Part shown: positions 23,792 to 32,227 of the stretch, piece after piece | How positions within the stretch are numbered: position 1 is the stretch's first letter | Layout of the letters: each line of letters opens with the position of its first letter | NCBI RefSeq assembly: GCF_000786205.1 | Contig: NZ_JROH01000013.1 | Span: 1 to 37,519, forward strand | Length of the DNA: 37,519 nucleotides | DNA from: Sphingomonas sp. 37zxx | Lineage (GTDB): Bacteria > Pseudomonadota > Alphaproteobacteria > Sphingomonadales > Sphingomonadaceae | Reading direction: 5' to 3' | Notes under the pieces: generated by a model | Databases searched by the model: none | Seen by the model: the letters and a program-made list of their open reading frames with translations, nothing else | Told to the model about the DNA's origin: nothing | Position numbers and translations under genes: made by a program

Positions 23792-25639
23792 TCAGAATGA
23801 CTGCCAGTCATCCGTATCCGCCGCCGGGCGAACCAGCGCGGCTACCGCGGCAGCAGGAAGCTGCTTGGTTGCGCCAGAGAAGCGGACCTTGGTCGCATAT
23901 CCGTCGATCGCCGCCGGCATGCCCACGTTGAAGCGGCCGGCATGTTCGGACAACCCGCGCACTTCGGTCGCCAGGTTGCGCGCGGCTGCCGATGTCTGCT
24001 CGACCATCGCGGCATTTTGCTGGGTCGCATGATCCATCGTCGCGATCGCCGAGCTGATCTGGGTGATCGCGCTCGACTGTGCCTGGTTGTCGCTGGCGAT
24101 ATTGCCCAGCAGTTCGTTCACTTCGACCACCCCGGTCGAAATATCTGCCAGTGCGCCATCGACCTTGTGCACCGCCTCGACCGCGGTGATGATGTCGGCC
24201 TGGGTAGCGCTCAGCTGGTCGCGGGCGCGGCCGGCTTCTTCCTCGGCGCGCATCGCCAGCGCCGAGACGAGATCGGCGACCACCGCAAAGCCGCGGCCCG
24301 CGTCGCCGGCCCGTCCGGCCTCGACCGCCGCGTTCATCGCCAGAACCCGCGTCTGGAACGCGATCTTGTCGAGCCCCTCGATCACGCTGTCGATGCCCTT
24401 GGCGCTGTCAGAAACGCGGCTCATCGCCTGCACCGCCTGATCGGCCGTGGTCCGGCCATCGGCGACGCTGGTCATCGTGCCGTTGGCGCGCTGGGCAGTG
24501 CGCGTCGCGGCTTGTGCCGTCGTCTTCAGGCGGGTGTCCATCTGCGTCACCGCTGCCGAGGTTTCCTCTAGGTTGGCAGCGTTGCTCTCGGTGCGGCGCG
24601 CCAGGTCTTCCGAAGCCTGGGCGATTTCACCCGATCCGGTGCGGATCGATTCGGTCGATTCCCGAACCGACGAGATCAGTTCGCGCAGCGACGACACCGC
24701 CGCGTTGAAATTGCTCTTCACCACCGCATAGTTGGACGGGAATTCGCGGTTGATCTCGGCGGTCAGATTGCCCTCGGCGACTTCGGACAGATGCGTCGAA
24801 ATCGTGTCGACCACCATCTTCTGCTCGGCCTCGGCACGGGCAGAGGCGCGATCGGATGCATCCTTGGCGATGGCTGCATCGCGGAACACCAGCACGGCGC
24901 GGGCCATGTCGCCCAGTTCATCGGCGCGATCAACGTCGGGAACCGACACATCGTTATTGCCGGCGGCCAGATCGGCCATCGTCTTGGTCAGGCGCGACAC
25001 CGGCTGTGCGATCAGGCGGGCAAGCATGAAGGCAAGCCCGATGGCGATCGCGATCAGCGCGATACCGCCGACGATCAGCACAGTGACCGCCGAGGCGATC
25101 GCACCCTTTTGCAGCGCCGAATTTTCATCGATCAGCTCAACCTGGGCCGAGCGGATGTCGCGCAGCGGCAGCACCGCGTCGCTGGTCAACACCGCCTTGC
25201 CCGCCGCGCGAACTTCGGCTTGTGCGGCTTCGCGCTCGCCGGATTTCACGCGCGAGATCAGGCGATCGCCCCAGTCCTTGCGCCAGGCAAGCGTCTCGGC
25301 GCGCGACTTCAACAGCGCGGCGCTGAGAGTCGGCTCGGTCAGCAGCTCCTCAAGCTCGATCGATGTCTTGTCATATTCGACCTGCGCCTCGTCATAAGAC
25401 TTCAGATAGGTCGGGTCCGACGTTACCAAATAGCCACGCATCTGGCTGTTCTGCCGCAACAGCGACGTTTCGAGCGTCAGCGCCTTGGCATGGATTTCCT
25501 GGGCAAGGTTGTTGCTGTCGGATGCGTTGCGGATCGACGTGATGTTCGTGAAGAACACCGCCATCATCGCTGCGGCGGAAACGCAAATGATGAGGAACGA
25601 TAGCGCCAGCTTCCTGGGTATCTTCATGGATTTGAACAT
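23792..25639 (-). CDS. methyl-accepting chemotaxis protein
   Basis: A 615-residue chemoreceptor. TM1 is at residues 11-33; a helical periplasmic sensor (34-179, CHASE3/4-helix-bundle-like, with LLRQNSQMRGYLVTSDPTYL) follows; TM2 is at 180-206; HAMP at 207-260; the signalling coiled coil at about 330-570. The hairpin tip reads NAAVEAGRAGDAGRGFAVVA followed by DLVSALAMRAEEEAGRA. The normally conserved E-V-R before the LA-x-R is D-L-V-S here, a variant I associate with sphingomonads. The last five residues, DWQSF, fit the xWxxF pentapeptide that tethers the methylation enzymes CheR and CheB. No ligand can be assigned. It lies 77 nt after a TonB-dependent receptor gene, separated by a terminator, which may hint at shared nutrient sensing. 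Confidence 0.95.
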   Translation of the reverse strand: MFKSMKIPRKLALSFLIICVSAAAMMAVFFTNITSIRNASDSNNLAQEIHAKALTLETSLLRQNSQMRGYLVTSDPTYLKSYDEAQVEYDKTSIELEELLTEPTLSAALLKSRAETLAWRKDWGDRLISRVKSGEREAAQAEVRAAGKAVLTSDAVLPLRDIRSAQVELIDENSALQKGAIASAVTVLIVGGIALIAIAIGLAFMLARLIAQPVSRLTKTMADLAAGNNDVSVPDVDRADELGDMARAVLVFRDAAIAKDASDRASARAEAEQKMVVDTISTHLSEVAEGNLTAEINREFPSNYAVVKSNFNAAVSSLRELISSVRESTESIRTGSGEIAQASEDLARRTESNAANLEETSAAVTQMDTRLKTTAQAATRTAQRANGTMTSVADGRTTADQAVQAMSRVSDSAKGIDSVIEGLDKIAFQTRVLAMNAAVEAGRAGDAGRGFAVVADLVSALAMRAEEEAGRARDQLSATQADIITAVEAVHKVDGALADISTGVVEVNELLGNIASDNQAQSSAITQISSAIATMDHATQQNAAMVEQTSAAARNLATEVRGLSEHAGRFNVGMPAAIDGYATKVRFSGATKQLPAAAVAALVRPAADTDDWQSF

Positions 25640-25670
25640 TACGGGATCTCTCAGTCGGTATCGAAGGGCC

Positions 25671-25706
25671 TAAAAATGCTGGCCGGTGCGCGTGAGCGCC
25701 CCGGCC
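25671..25706 (-). terminator. intrinsic terminator of the 25717-28224 receptor gene
   Basis: On the minus strand GGCCGGGGCGC and GCGCACCGGCC form an 11-bp stem with one mismatch and a TCAC loop. They are followed by AGCATTTTT. It begins 11 nt after the receptor stop codon and lies upstream of the chemoreceptor start. Confidence 0.8.
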
Positions 25707-25716
25707 GGCGTGTCGG

Positions 25717-28224
25717 TTAAAACGCGAACCGGATCGTTCCCGACACCGTGCGGCCGTTATACGCACGGCCAAGAACGATGCCGCTTGCCGGGATCGTGCC
25801 TTGCGTGATGTCGGCGAACGCCAGTGTGTCGAACAGATTGTTGACGTTGAGCATCAGCTGGACCCGATCGATCGGGCGCACCTGCAGAAAGGCGTTGACC
25901 AGCGTGTAGCCAGGCAGCGTCAGGTTGTTGACGTCCTGAGCAAAGCTGCTGGTCGTACCCACGATGCTCGCGCCGAAGGTGACATGCTTCAGTTCGACCT
26001 GTGGGGTCGCCTGGAACAGCAGGTCGGGCTGGCGGCGCGGCGTGTTGCCGATGATCGCGGCATTATTGACGTCATCCGAAATCTCGGCGTCGGTGTAGGT
26101 TGCGCCAGCCGTCAGGCTGAACACACCATATTGCACACCCGCTTCGACCTCGACACCCTTGGCGTCATAGGACCGAACGATGTTGATGACGGTCGCCGAG
26201 CCATCGGGATTGCTGGTTACCTGCGAGTTGCGCTCGCCGGTCTTGGCCTGGAACCCCGTGATGTTGGCGGTAAACCCGTTCTTGCGGAACTTCAGCCCGA
26301 TTTCGGCCTGCTTGATCGTGTCGAACGCGCTGTCATCGTTCACCAGTTCGCCGCTGTTGTAATTGACGGCTGGGGTGAACAGGATTTTGTCGGCTGCGGC
26401 GCGACCGCCGCGGCTATAGCGGGCAAACATCGCCAGTGGCTCGGCAATACGGAAGTTGACGCCGCCCGAATAGCTCAGATACCCATAGTTATAGTCGACG
26501 CGACCAGGCTGACCCAGCGGCAGAATTGCAGTCTGCTGCTCCGCGCGTGAAATCTGGCCATTGGCGTTGATGTCGAATGCGGCCAAGCCAACCCGACCCC
26601 CGCCCAGTTCGCGACCAAATACCATGCCGCTGACCTTGCCGAAATCATAGCGGACGCTACCCCCGATCGCGATCTTGCCGATGTGATAGTTGACCGAGGC
26701 ATAGGGCGCGTTGACCGCATAATTCATGTCATAGCTGCGATGACCATAGCCGCTGGCGACATTGTACGACAGGTAGCCGCCCTGCGTCACCGGCACGCCA
26801 GCCGCCGTGGTGATGTCGATCAGTGCCGAGTTGCCGCCGCCAACAACGTCCTGCAAGACCGTGCTGATCATCCAGTCGACCTTGTAGTCCTGCGACGACT
26901 TGTAGAAACCGGCAGTAGTCGTAAAGTTGCCATCGCCGATCCGCCACACGCGGCTGACGCGGAAGTCATTGGTTACGTTGTTCAGGCTGTTGGCGGTGCG
27001 ATTGATCAAGATCGACTGCGACAGCAAGCCATTGCCGTTCAGTCCGGCAGGATTGGTGATCGCTTGGCCAGCCATTGGACCGTTGGCATAGGACAAGATC
27101 GCGCCGGGGCCGCCATTGCCTAGTGCAAGTGCGGCTGCGGGAGCCACTGCCAGCGGGAGGTTCTGGTTGGCGTTGCCCGACATGTCGGCATAGCGGAACT
27201 TGTTGCTGACCGTCCACTCGCCGAAATCGAACTGCGACTCGAAGCCGATCGACTTGGCGACAGCTTTCTGGCCGTCGCGAACATCGGCACGCTTGACGTT
27301 GTTCGCGGTGTCCAGCCCCAGGATCGTCGTGTTGTTCGGCGTGTAGAGCGATCCGGTTTTGATGTCCAAACCGGGCAAGCTCGTGAAGACCGGGTCGGCA
27401 TTCGTACCGCTGACGCGCACCGGAATTGCCTGGTTCTGCGGCGTGATATCGTTCAGATACTTGCCATAGACGCGGACATAGCCGTTCGAGAATGTCTTGG
27501 TGACGTTGAACTTCACCTGCCCACCGCGATAGGCGTCATAGCCCATGTCGCGCGGGCCTTCGCCCTGGCGGAAATAGCCGCCGATGTGGAAGCGCAGCGT
27601 GTCGCTCAGCTTGTGGCCGAAATCGCCATCGACGCGATATTCGCCATAGTTGATGCCAACCGTCGTCTGTACCGCGCCGCCTTCGACGTCGCCGGTCTTC
27701 GACAGCAGGTTGATCACGCCACCCGGGCCGTTCGATGCGAAGGTCGATGCCGAGCCGCCGCGAATGGCCTGTACCTGTGCGACGTTCAGGTCCATCCGCA
27801 TGAACATGTCGGGGCCAACGCCCTGCATGTCACCGAATTCCATCACCGGCAGGCCGTCCTCCTGCAACTGCAGATATTTGGAGCCAGTCCCCGACATCGG
27901 CAGACCGCGGATCGTGAAATTGGCGTTGCCTTCACCCACGGCATATTCGACGCGAACGCCCGGAATGTTGCGAAGCGCCTCGCCCAGCGAGCGTGCGCCG
28001 ATCTTGTCGATTTCGGTGCCCTTCAGCGCGCTGGTCGAAATCGCGCTGTCGAGCAGGTCGCGGCCCTTGGCGACGCCGGTGGAGAACGCTTCCTCGGCAG
28101 GCTTGTCGGTTACCGACGCGGCAGCCTCTTCGCTGGTCGCGGTTTGGGCAGCCGTGGTCTGGGCCGCCGCAGCACTGGCGACCGCAAACGAGGAAACAGA
28201 GAGCAACAAGGCAATTCGCTTCAC
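25717..28224 (-). CDS. TonB-dependent receptor with an EF-hand loop
   Basis: An 835-residue protein from a GTG at 28224, chosen because AAGGA lies exactly 6 nt upstream; a TTG at 28230 would touch that site. A signal peptide (IALLLSVSSFAVASAAAAQ) and an Ala/Thr/Glu-rich linker precede a plug (about 60-180) with LGEALRNIPGVRVEY, FTIRGLPMSGTGSKYLQLQE and AIRGGSASTFASNGPGGVIN. The barrel ends with the canonical C-terminus VSGTIRFAF. Residues 551-562 (DINANGQISRAE) are a perfect EF-hand calcium loop, probably in an extracellular loop. By family it takes up a bulky or scarce nutrient; the substrate is unknown. Downstream are a terminator and a chemoreceptor. Confidence 0.93.
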   Translation of the reverse strand: MKRIALLLSVSSFAVASAAAAQTTAAQTATSEEAAASVTDKPAEEAFSTGVAKGRDLLDSAISTSALKGTEIDKIGARSLGEALRNIPGVRVEYAVGEGNANFTIRGLPMSGTGSKYLQLQEDGLPVMEFGDMQGVGPDMFMRMDLNVAQVQAIRGGSASTFASNGPGGVINLLSKTGDVEGGAVQTTVGINYGEYRVDGDFGHKLSDTLRFHIGGYFRQGEGPRDMGYDAYRGGQVKFNVTKTFSNGYVRVYGKYLNDITPQNQAIPVRVSGTNADPVFTSLPGLDIKTGSLYTPNNTTILGLDTANNVKRADVRDGQKAVAKSIGFESQFDFGEWTVSNKFRYADMSGNANQNLPLAVAPAAALALGNGGPGAILSYANGPMAGQAITNPAGLNGNGLLSQSILINRTANSLNNVTNDFRVSRVWRIGDGNFTTTAGFYKSSQDYKVDWMISTVLQDVVGGGNSALIDITTAAGVPVTQGGYLSYNVASGYGHRSYDMNYAVNAPYASVNYHIGKIAIGGSVRYDFGKVSGMVFGRELGGGRVGLAAFDINANGQISRAEQQTAILPLGQPGRVDYNYGYLSYSGGVNFRIAEPLAMFARYSRGGRAAADKILFTPAVNYNSGELVNDDSAFDTIKQAEIGLKFRKNGFTANITGFQAKTGERNSQVTSNPDGSATVINIVRSYDAKGVEVEAGVQYGVFSLTAGATYTDAEISDDVNNAAIIGNTPRRQPDLLFQATPQVELKHVTFGASIVGTTSSFAQDVNNLTLPGYTLVNAFLQVRPIDRVQLMLNVNNLFDTLAFADITQGTIPASGIVLGRAYNGRTVSGTIRFAF

Positions 28225-28358
28225 AGTCAATCCTTAAGCAATGGACGTGTTTCGACAGTCGACGCTGCAAACCGGTCGGCAAACCAATGCCGGCAGAAAG
28301 ACGCCACCGTTGCTTCTTTATAGAGGGCGCAAGCCGCGGGGGGTCCGACCGGCCGTTT

Positions 28359-28377
28359 CTACGTAAAATTACAGTAG
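28359..28377. promoter_or_regulatory. AT-rich dyad upstream of the receptor
   Basis: CTAC-GTAA, AA, TTAC-(A)-GTAG is an inverted repeat with one unpaired base, about 135 nt upstream of the receptor start. It stands out against GC-rich surroundings, and a -10-like TATAAA lies between it and the gene (minus strand, 28322-28317). It is a candidate operator only. The 344-base gap 28225-28574 holds this site and the hairpin at 28476-28498; I see no gene there. Confidence 0.3.
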
Positions 28378-28475
28378 TGGCGGCTTCGGACGGGCCATGT
28401 GGCTGGCGGCGCGAAGATTTTGGCGCGCGCAAAGCGCGGCGGCGGGCTAAATGCCGGCAGGCCACGGCAACGCCG

Positions 28476-28498
28476 CCCGCGCGATCAATGCGCGCGGG
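28476..28498 (-). terminator. GC-rich hairpin beyond the esterase gene
   Basis: CCCGCGCG and CGCGCGGG form an 8-bp perfect stem with a 7-nt loop, about 77 nt past the esterase stop codon in the direction of transcription. No U-tract follows. It may mark the 3' end of the esterase transcript and insulate the receptor promoter. Confidence 0.4.
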
Positions 28499-28574
28499 AG
28501 ATGGTCAGTCAGCCGATTGAAGTTTCGTTGCTTTGCCCAACGGGCGGCGCGCTAGGCACCAAAGGCCGCGTGGG

Positions 28575-29714
28575 TCAGCGCATCAGCCCAGCCGAGCGCA
28601 GCGCGCGTTCGATCACATCGGCGACCGATTTGCCGACAGCTTCCGCGCGCGCCTGTGCGGCGGTCGGCGCGGCTGTCGGTGCGGCTGGGGTAGGCGCGGA
28701 TGCAGCGCTGGCCGCCGGTCGCGGCGGTGTGCTGGCCGCCGGTCGCGGCGGTGTGCTGGCCGCCTCGGCCCGCAACAGCCCCCAGCGCCGGGCGATATGA
28801 ACGCTCGACGAAATCCCCGCCTCCAGCATATGCGGGCCGACCGCGCCGCACGCATCGTCGCCGGTCACCGCCAGCGGCGTGCCGTGGCCCAGCCCCGAAA
28901 TATGATATTCCTCCAGCACGTCGCGGCCATCGCGATCGGTCCACACGCGGTGCCGATGCCCGGCGACCAGGCCGCTGCGCGCAGGGACGGCGGGCAATCG
29001 ATGCACGTCGCGCCACTGGTCGAGGATCGCGGCGGCGTTGGCGGGCACCACCGTGCGGTCGCTCGCGCCATGCCAAACCGACACCGCTGGCCAAGGTCCA
29101 AGATGCGGCGATGCCGCACGCACCAGCGCGCCCAGCTTGGCCGGCCCCGCCTGCCCCTGCCCGCGCATCGCCTCGAGCGCCTGGGGAACGCCTTGCGCAA
29201 TGCCAAAGGGAAGCCCGGCAATGATCGCGCCGCCGGCAAAGACGTCGGGATAGGTCGCCAGCATGACATTGGCCATCGCCCCACCCGCCGACAGCCCGGT
29301 GACATAGATGCGCGCCGGATCAATCGCATGGCGCTCACACATCGCCGCCACCATCTGGCGGATCGACAACGCTTCGCCGGCATCGCGGCGAATATTCTGC
29401 GATTCGAACCAGTTGAAACAGACATTGGCATTGTTCGCCCGCTGCTGTTCGGGAAACAACAGCGCAAAGCCATGCCGATCGGCGAGGTCGGACCAGCCCG
29501 AACCATGATCATAGCCCGCGGCATTCTGGGTGCAGCCATGCAGCACCACCACCAGCGCGGGCTTGGGCAACAGGCTGGCGGGGACATGGCAATAGCCGAG
29601 CAACGCGCCGGGGTTCGATCCAAAGCCCGTCAGCGGCGACAATCGGCTGGGCACAGCATCGCCCATCGGCAATCCGCTGCGCAACCGTGCGATGGTTTCT
29701 GCCATACTGGGCAT
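28575..29714 (-). CDS. PHB-depolymerase/feruloyl-esterase-type alpha/beta hydrolase
   Basis: A 379-residue protein. VVVLHGCTQNAAGYDHGSGW (about residues 55-74) gives the oxyanion-hole region. The nucleophile elbow is GLSAGGAM with Ser142. The acid is probably the Asp in HGASDRTV and the base the His in GLGHGTPL. This layout matches the PHB-depolymerase family of esterases, which cleave polyhydroxyalkanoates or feruloyl/acetyl esters. No signal peptide is visible. The C-terminal linker contains a tandem TPPRPAAS repeat and Ala/Pro-rich sequence, then a short helix (ADVIERALRSAGLMR) that could be a targeting or granule-binding tail. The ATG at 29714 is supported by GGGAG 8 nt upstream; the open frame extends further to 29891 without such support. 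Confidence 0.9.
   Translation of the reverse strand: MPSMAETIARLRSGLPMGDAVPSRLSPLTGFGSNPGALLGYCHVPASLLPKPALVVVLHGCTQNAAGYDHGSGWSDLADRHGFALLFPEQQRANNANVCFNWFESQNIRRDAGEALSIRQMVAAMCERHAIDPARIYVTGLSAGGAMANVMLATYPDVFAGGAIIAGLPFGIAQGVPQALEAMRGQGQAGPAKLGALVRAASPHLGPWPAVSVWHGASDRTVVPANAAAILDQWRDVHRLPAVPARSGLVAGHRHRVWTDRDGRDVLEEYHISGLGHGTPLAVTGDDACGAVGPHMLEAGISSSVHIARRWGLLRAEAASTPPRPAASTPPRPAASAASAPTPAAPTAAPTAAQARAEAVGKSVADVIERALRSAGLMR
28707..28764. repeat. 24-bp tandem repeat within the esterase gene
   Basis: Two exact 24-base units (28707-28730, 28731-28754) plus ten bases of a third. On the coding strand each encodes eight residues of TPPRPAAS type in the linker between the catalytic domain and the C-terminal helix. 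The period is a multiple of three, so copy-number change would keep the frame. Confidence 0.9.
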
Positions 29715-30006
29715 CGAATACTCCCGTCTCACCTGCCGCCGGCGACTATACCGACGCAGTATGCTGCAACGCAACATGTGGGGGTTCAGGCCCATATTGG
29801 AAGGTGAATTATTTGCCGAGCCGATCCGGCGCGGTGTTGCTTCGGTGGATACGGATTTTGTTTCGGTATCGGCGCAACGCCGGCCCGACACCTGCGTTCC
29901 CCTTCAAAGGAAACGAAATTGGCAGGCGCTGCGGTCACAGCGTCCAGCCATACTATGGCAAGGTCGGCGGCGCTACATGCCGCCCTTGGGGTATTGAGGT
30001 TGGCAG

Positions 30007-32118
30007 ATGGTGCAGCGCGTAATGCAGGATGATGTACCAGAAACGCTGCCGCCCGAGCCAGCCGATCGCAAACGCCGCCGCCCGCTGCGGATCCTGCGCA
30101 ATATCGTCATCGGCATCCTCGTCACGATCGCCGCGATCTGGCTGGTGTTGTTCATCACCAAGGGCCGCTTCCTAAAGGGGCCGTTCGAGCGCACCTTCGG
30201 CGCGATGATCGAACGCCAGGTCAAGGTCGGCGGCGATTTCCAGCTCTATTTCGCCCCCTTCGACATCAAGTTCCTTGCCGAGGAGCTGACGGTATCGAAC
30301 CCCGAATGGACGACGCAGCGCCATTTGTTCGCCGCCAAGCGCATCGACACGCGGATCGCGCCGCTATCGCTGTTGTTCGGCAAGCGGCGGATGCACTGGC
30401 TCGACCTTACCGACGCCTCGCTCGATCTCGAATGGAATGCCGCGCGCACCGCCAATAGCTGGACCTTCGACACTGGCGGCGGCGGCAAGCCGTTCGAGAT
30501 GCCGGTGATCGATCGCGCCAAGCTGGTATCGACCGCGCTTCGCTATCGCGATCCGCAGCTCGATCTGCTCGCCGACCTCGATTTCGCCTCGATCACGTCG
30601 CAGGACGCCAGCATCGGCGATGCGGTGCGCTTCACCGGCGATGGCCGCATCCGCAAGACCCCGTTCACGCTCACCGGCGCGCTGCTCACCCCCAATGCCA
30701 CCGTCGCACGCGGCCGCAACCAGCTGGTGATGCGCGCGCGCGCGGCGAACAACCGGATCGATGTCGGCGGCACGCTGCCCAGCCTGGCCGAGATCGAAGG
30801 TGTGCCGCTCACCGTCGCCGCGCGCGGGCGCAACGCCGCCGAATTGCTCGGCATCCTCGGCATCGTCATCCCGCAAAGCCGCACTTATCGGTTGAACGCC
30901 CGGCTGGTGAAGCAGGAGGATCGCTATCGCTTCGATCAAATGACCGGGCGCTTCGGCGACAGCGACATCGCCGGCACCTTCACCGTGCGTAACGGTGGCC
31001 CCCGCGTGCATATCGATGCCGATCTGGCGACGCGCACGCTCGACATCGTCGATGTCGCGCCCTTCATCGGCTATAATCCCGATCTGGTCGCCAAGAGCGG
31101 CTTTGAAACCGCCGCGCGCGCATCGGGCGCCGCCCCTGCACGGCTGCTCCCCGACGCGACGCTGCGTGCCGAGGGCTTGCGCGCCTTCGATGCCGATGTC
31201 CGCTACAATGTCGCGCGGCTGCGGTCGGACAGCGTGCCGGTCAGCGGCGTCGCGGTCACCGTCGCGCTCGACGACGGGCTGCTCGCGCTCTCGCCCTTCA
31301 ACTTCACGATGGCGCGCGGTTCGGTCACTTCGGACGTGCGGATCGATTGGCGCCGCCGCCCCGCGCGCACCACCTACGACTTCCGCCTCGGCGCGACGCC
31401 GATGGCGCAGTTGCTCGGCGGCTTCGGTGTTGCAGAGGCAGGCACCAACGGCACCGTGAAGGGCCGCCTCGAATTGACCGGCGATGGCGACACGCTGCAC
31501 GATTCGCTCGCCACCTCGCGCGGGCGGATCGCCTTCATCATTCCGCAGGGCAGCTTTACCACGCGCAACGTCCAGCTCGCCGAACTCGATTTCGGGGTGT
31601 TCGTGCAAAAAATGTTCGAGGATCGGCTGAAGGAGCCGGTGCGGATCAATTGCGGGCTGGTCGCCTTCACCGTCCGCCGCGGCGTCGCCGCCGCCGATCC
31701 GATCCTGATCGACACGCGCAAGAACGTGATCGTCGGCCGCGGCGGCTTCAGCTTTGCGACCGAACAGATGGACCTCGCCTTCCGCGCCGACGGCAAGAAG
31801 TTCAGCCTGTTTTCGGCGCAATCCCCCGTCGGCATCGGCGGCTATTTCTCCGAACCCTCGCTCGACGTCGTCTCCCCTGAATTGCTGGGCCGCGCGGGGG
31901 CGGGCCTGGGCCTTGCGCTGCTCGCGGCCCCGCCCGCCGCCTTGCTCGCGTTCGTCGATGTCGGCGACGCCAGCTCGGCGGCTTGCGGCCCGATCCTGTC
32001 GGGAGCCACCGCCAAGGCGCAGCGCACCCGTGACGGCAAAGCGCGCGACGATATCGGCAAAGGTGATTCAGGAACCACCAAGGGCGAAGACCGCAAGAAG
32101 TTCTTGGGCATTTTCTAA
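30007..32118 (+). CDS. AsmA-family inner-membrane-anchored protein
   Basis: A 703-residue protein with a basic cytoplasmic N-terminus, one membrane helix (about residues 34-51, IVIGILVTIAAIWLVLFI), and a long periplasmic beta-rich region. AsmA features include FDIKFLAEELTVSNPEWTTQ, TDASLDLEWNA, LTGDGDTLHDSLATSRGRI and a C-terminal VIVGRGGFSFATEQMDLAFR. By family, AsmA-like proteins bridge the periplasm and influence phospholipid transport and outer-membrane assembly. TGAGG 9 nt upstream supports the ATG at 30007. The last 60 residues are charged and probably disordered. It is divergent from the esterase across 292 bases in which I identify no further element. Confidence 0.88.
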   Translation: MVQRVMQDDVPETLPPEPADRKRRRPLRILRNIVIGILVTIAAIWLVLFITKGRFLKGPFERTFGAMIERQVKVGGDFQLYFAPFDIKFLAEELTVSNPEWTTQRHLFAAKRIDTRIAPLSLLFGKRRMHWLDLTDASLDLEWNAARTANSWTFDTGGGGKPFEMPVIDRAKLVSTALRYRDPQLDLLADLDFASITSQDASIGDAVRFTGDGRIRKTPFTLTGALLTPNATVARGRNQLVMRARAANNRIDVGGTLPSLAEIEGVPLTVAARGRNAAELLGILGIVIPQSRTYRLNARLVKQEDRYRFDQMTGRFGDSDIAGTFTVRNGGPRVHIDADLATRTLDIVDVAPFIGYNPDLVAKSGFETAARASGAAPARLLPDATLRAEGLRAFDADVRYNVARLRSDSVPVSGVAVTVALDDGLLALSPFNFTMARGSVTSDVRIDWRRRPARTTYDFRLGATPMAQLLGGFGVAEAGTNGTVKGRLELTGDGDTLHDSLATSRGRIAFIIPQGSFTTRNVQLAELDFGVFVQKMFEDRLKEPVRINCGLVAFTVRRGVAAADPILIDTRKNVIVGRGGFSFATEQMDLAFRADGKKFSLFSAQSPVGIGGYFSEPSLDVVSPELLGRAGAGLGLALLAAPPAALLAFVDVGDASSAACGPILSGATAKAQRTRDGKARDDIGKGDSGTTKGEDRKKFLGIF

Positions 32119-32181
32119 ACCCCGCCGGGCGCGATCCCGCTCGCCCGCATAATCGCGTTCGGAACGAATATCGCCGTTGCT

Positions 32182-32202
32182 ATTGAGAAAGACTCTCATT
32201 AT
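32182..32202. promoter_or_regulatory. candidate Fur box upstream of the siderophore receptor
   Basis: ATTGAGAAAGACTCTCATTAT contains the inverted repeat TGAGA-N5-TCTCA. It matches 15 of 19 positions of the classical box AATGAGAATTATTCTCATT. The site ends 25 nt before the ATG at 32228, where a repressor would block initiation. Iron-dependent repression is therefore likely. Confidence 0.65.
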
Positions 32203-32227
32203 CGCCGCCCCCGAAACAGGGGGAACC

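Noticed and set aside
30364..31821. Minus-strand frame of 485 codons opposite the AsmA gene
   Set aside because: It is a GC-rich shadow; the AsmA frame has the membrane anchor and family motifs.
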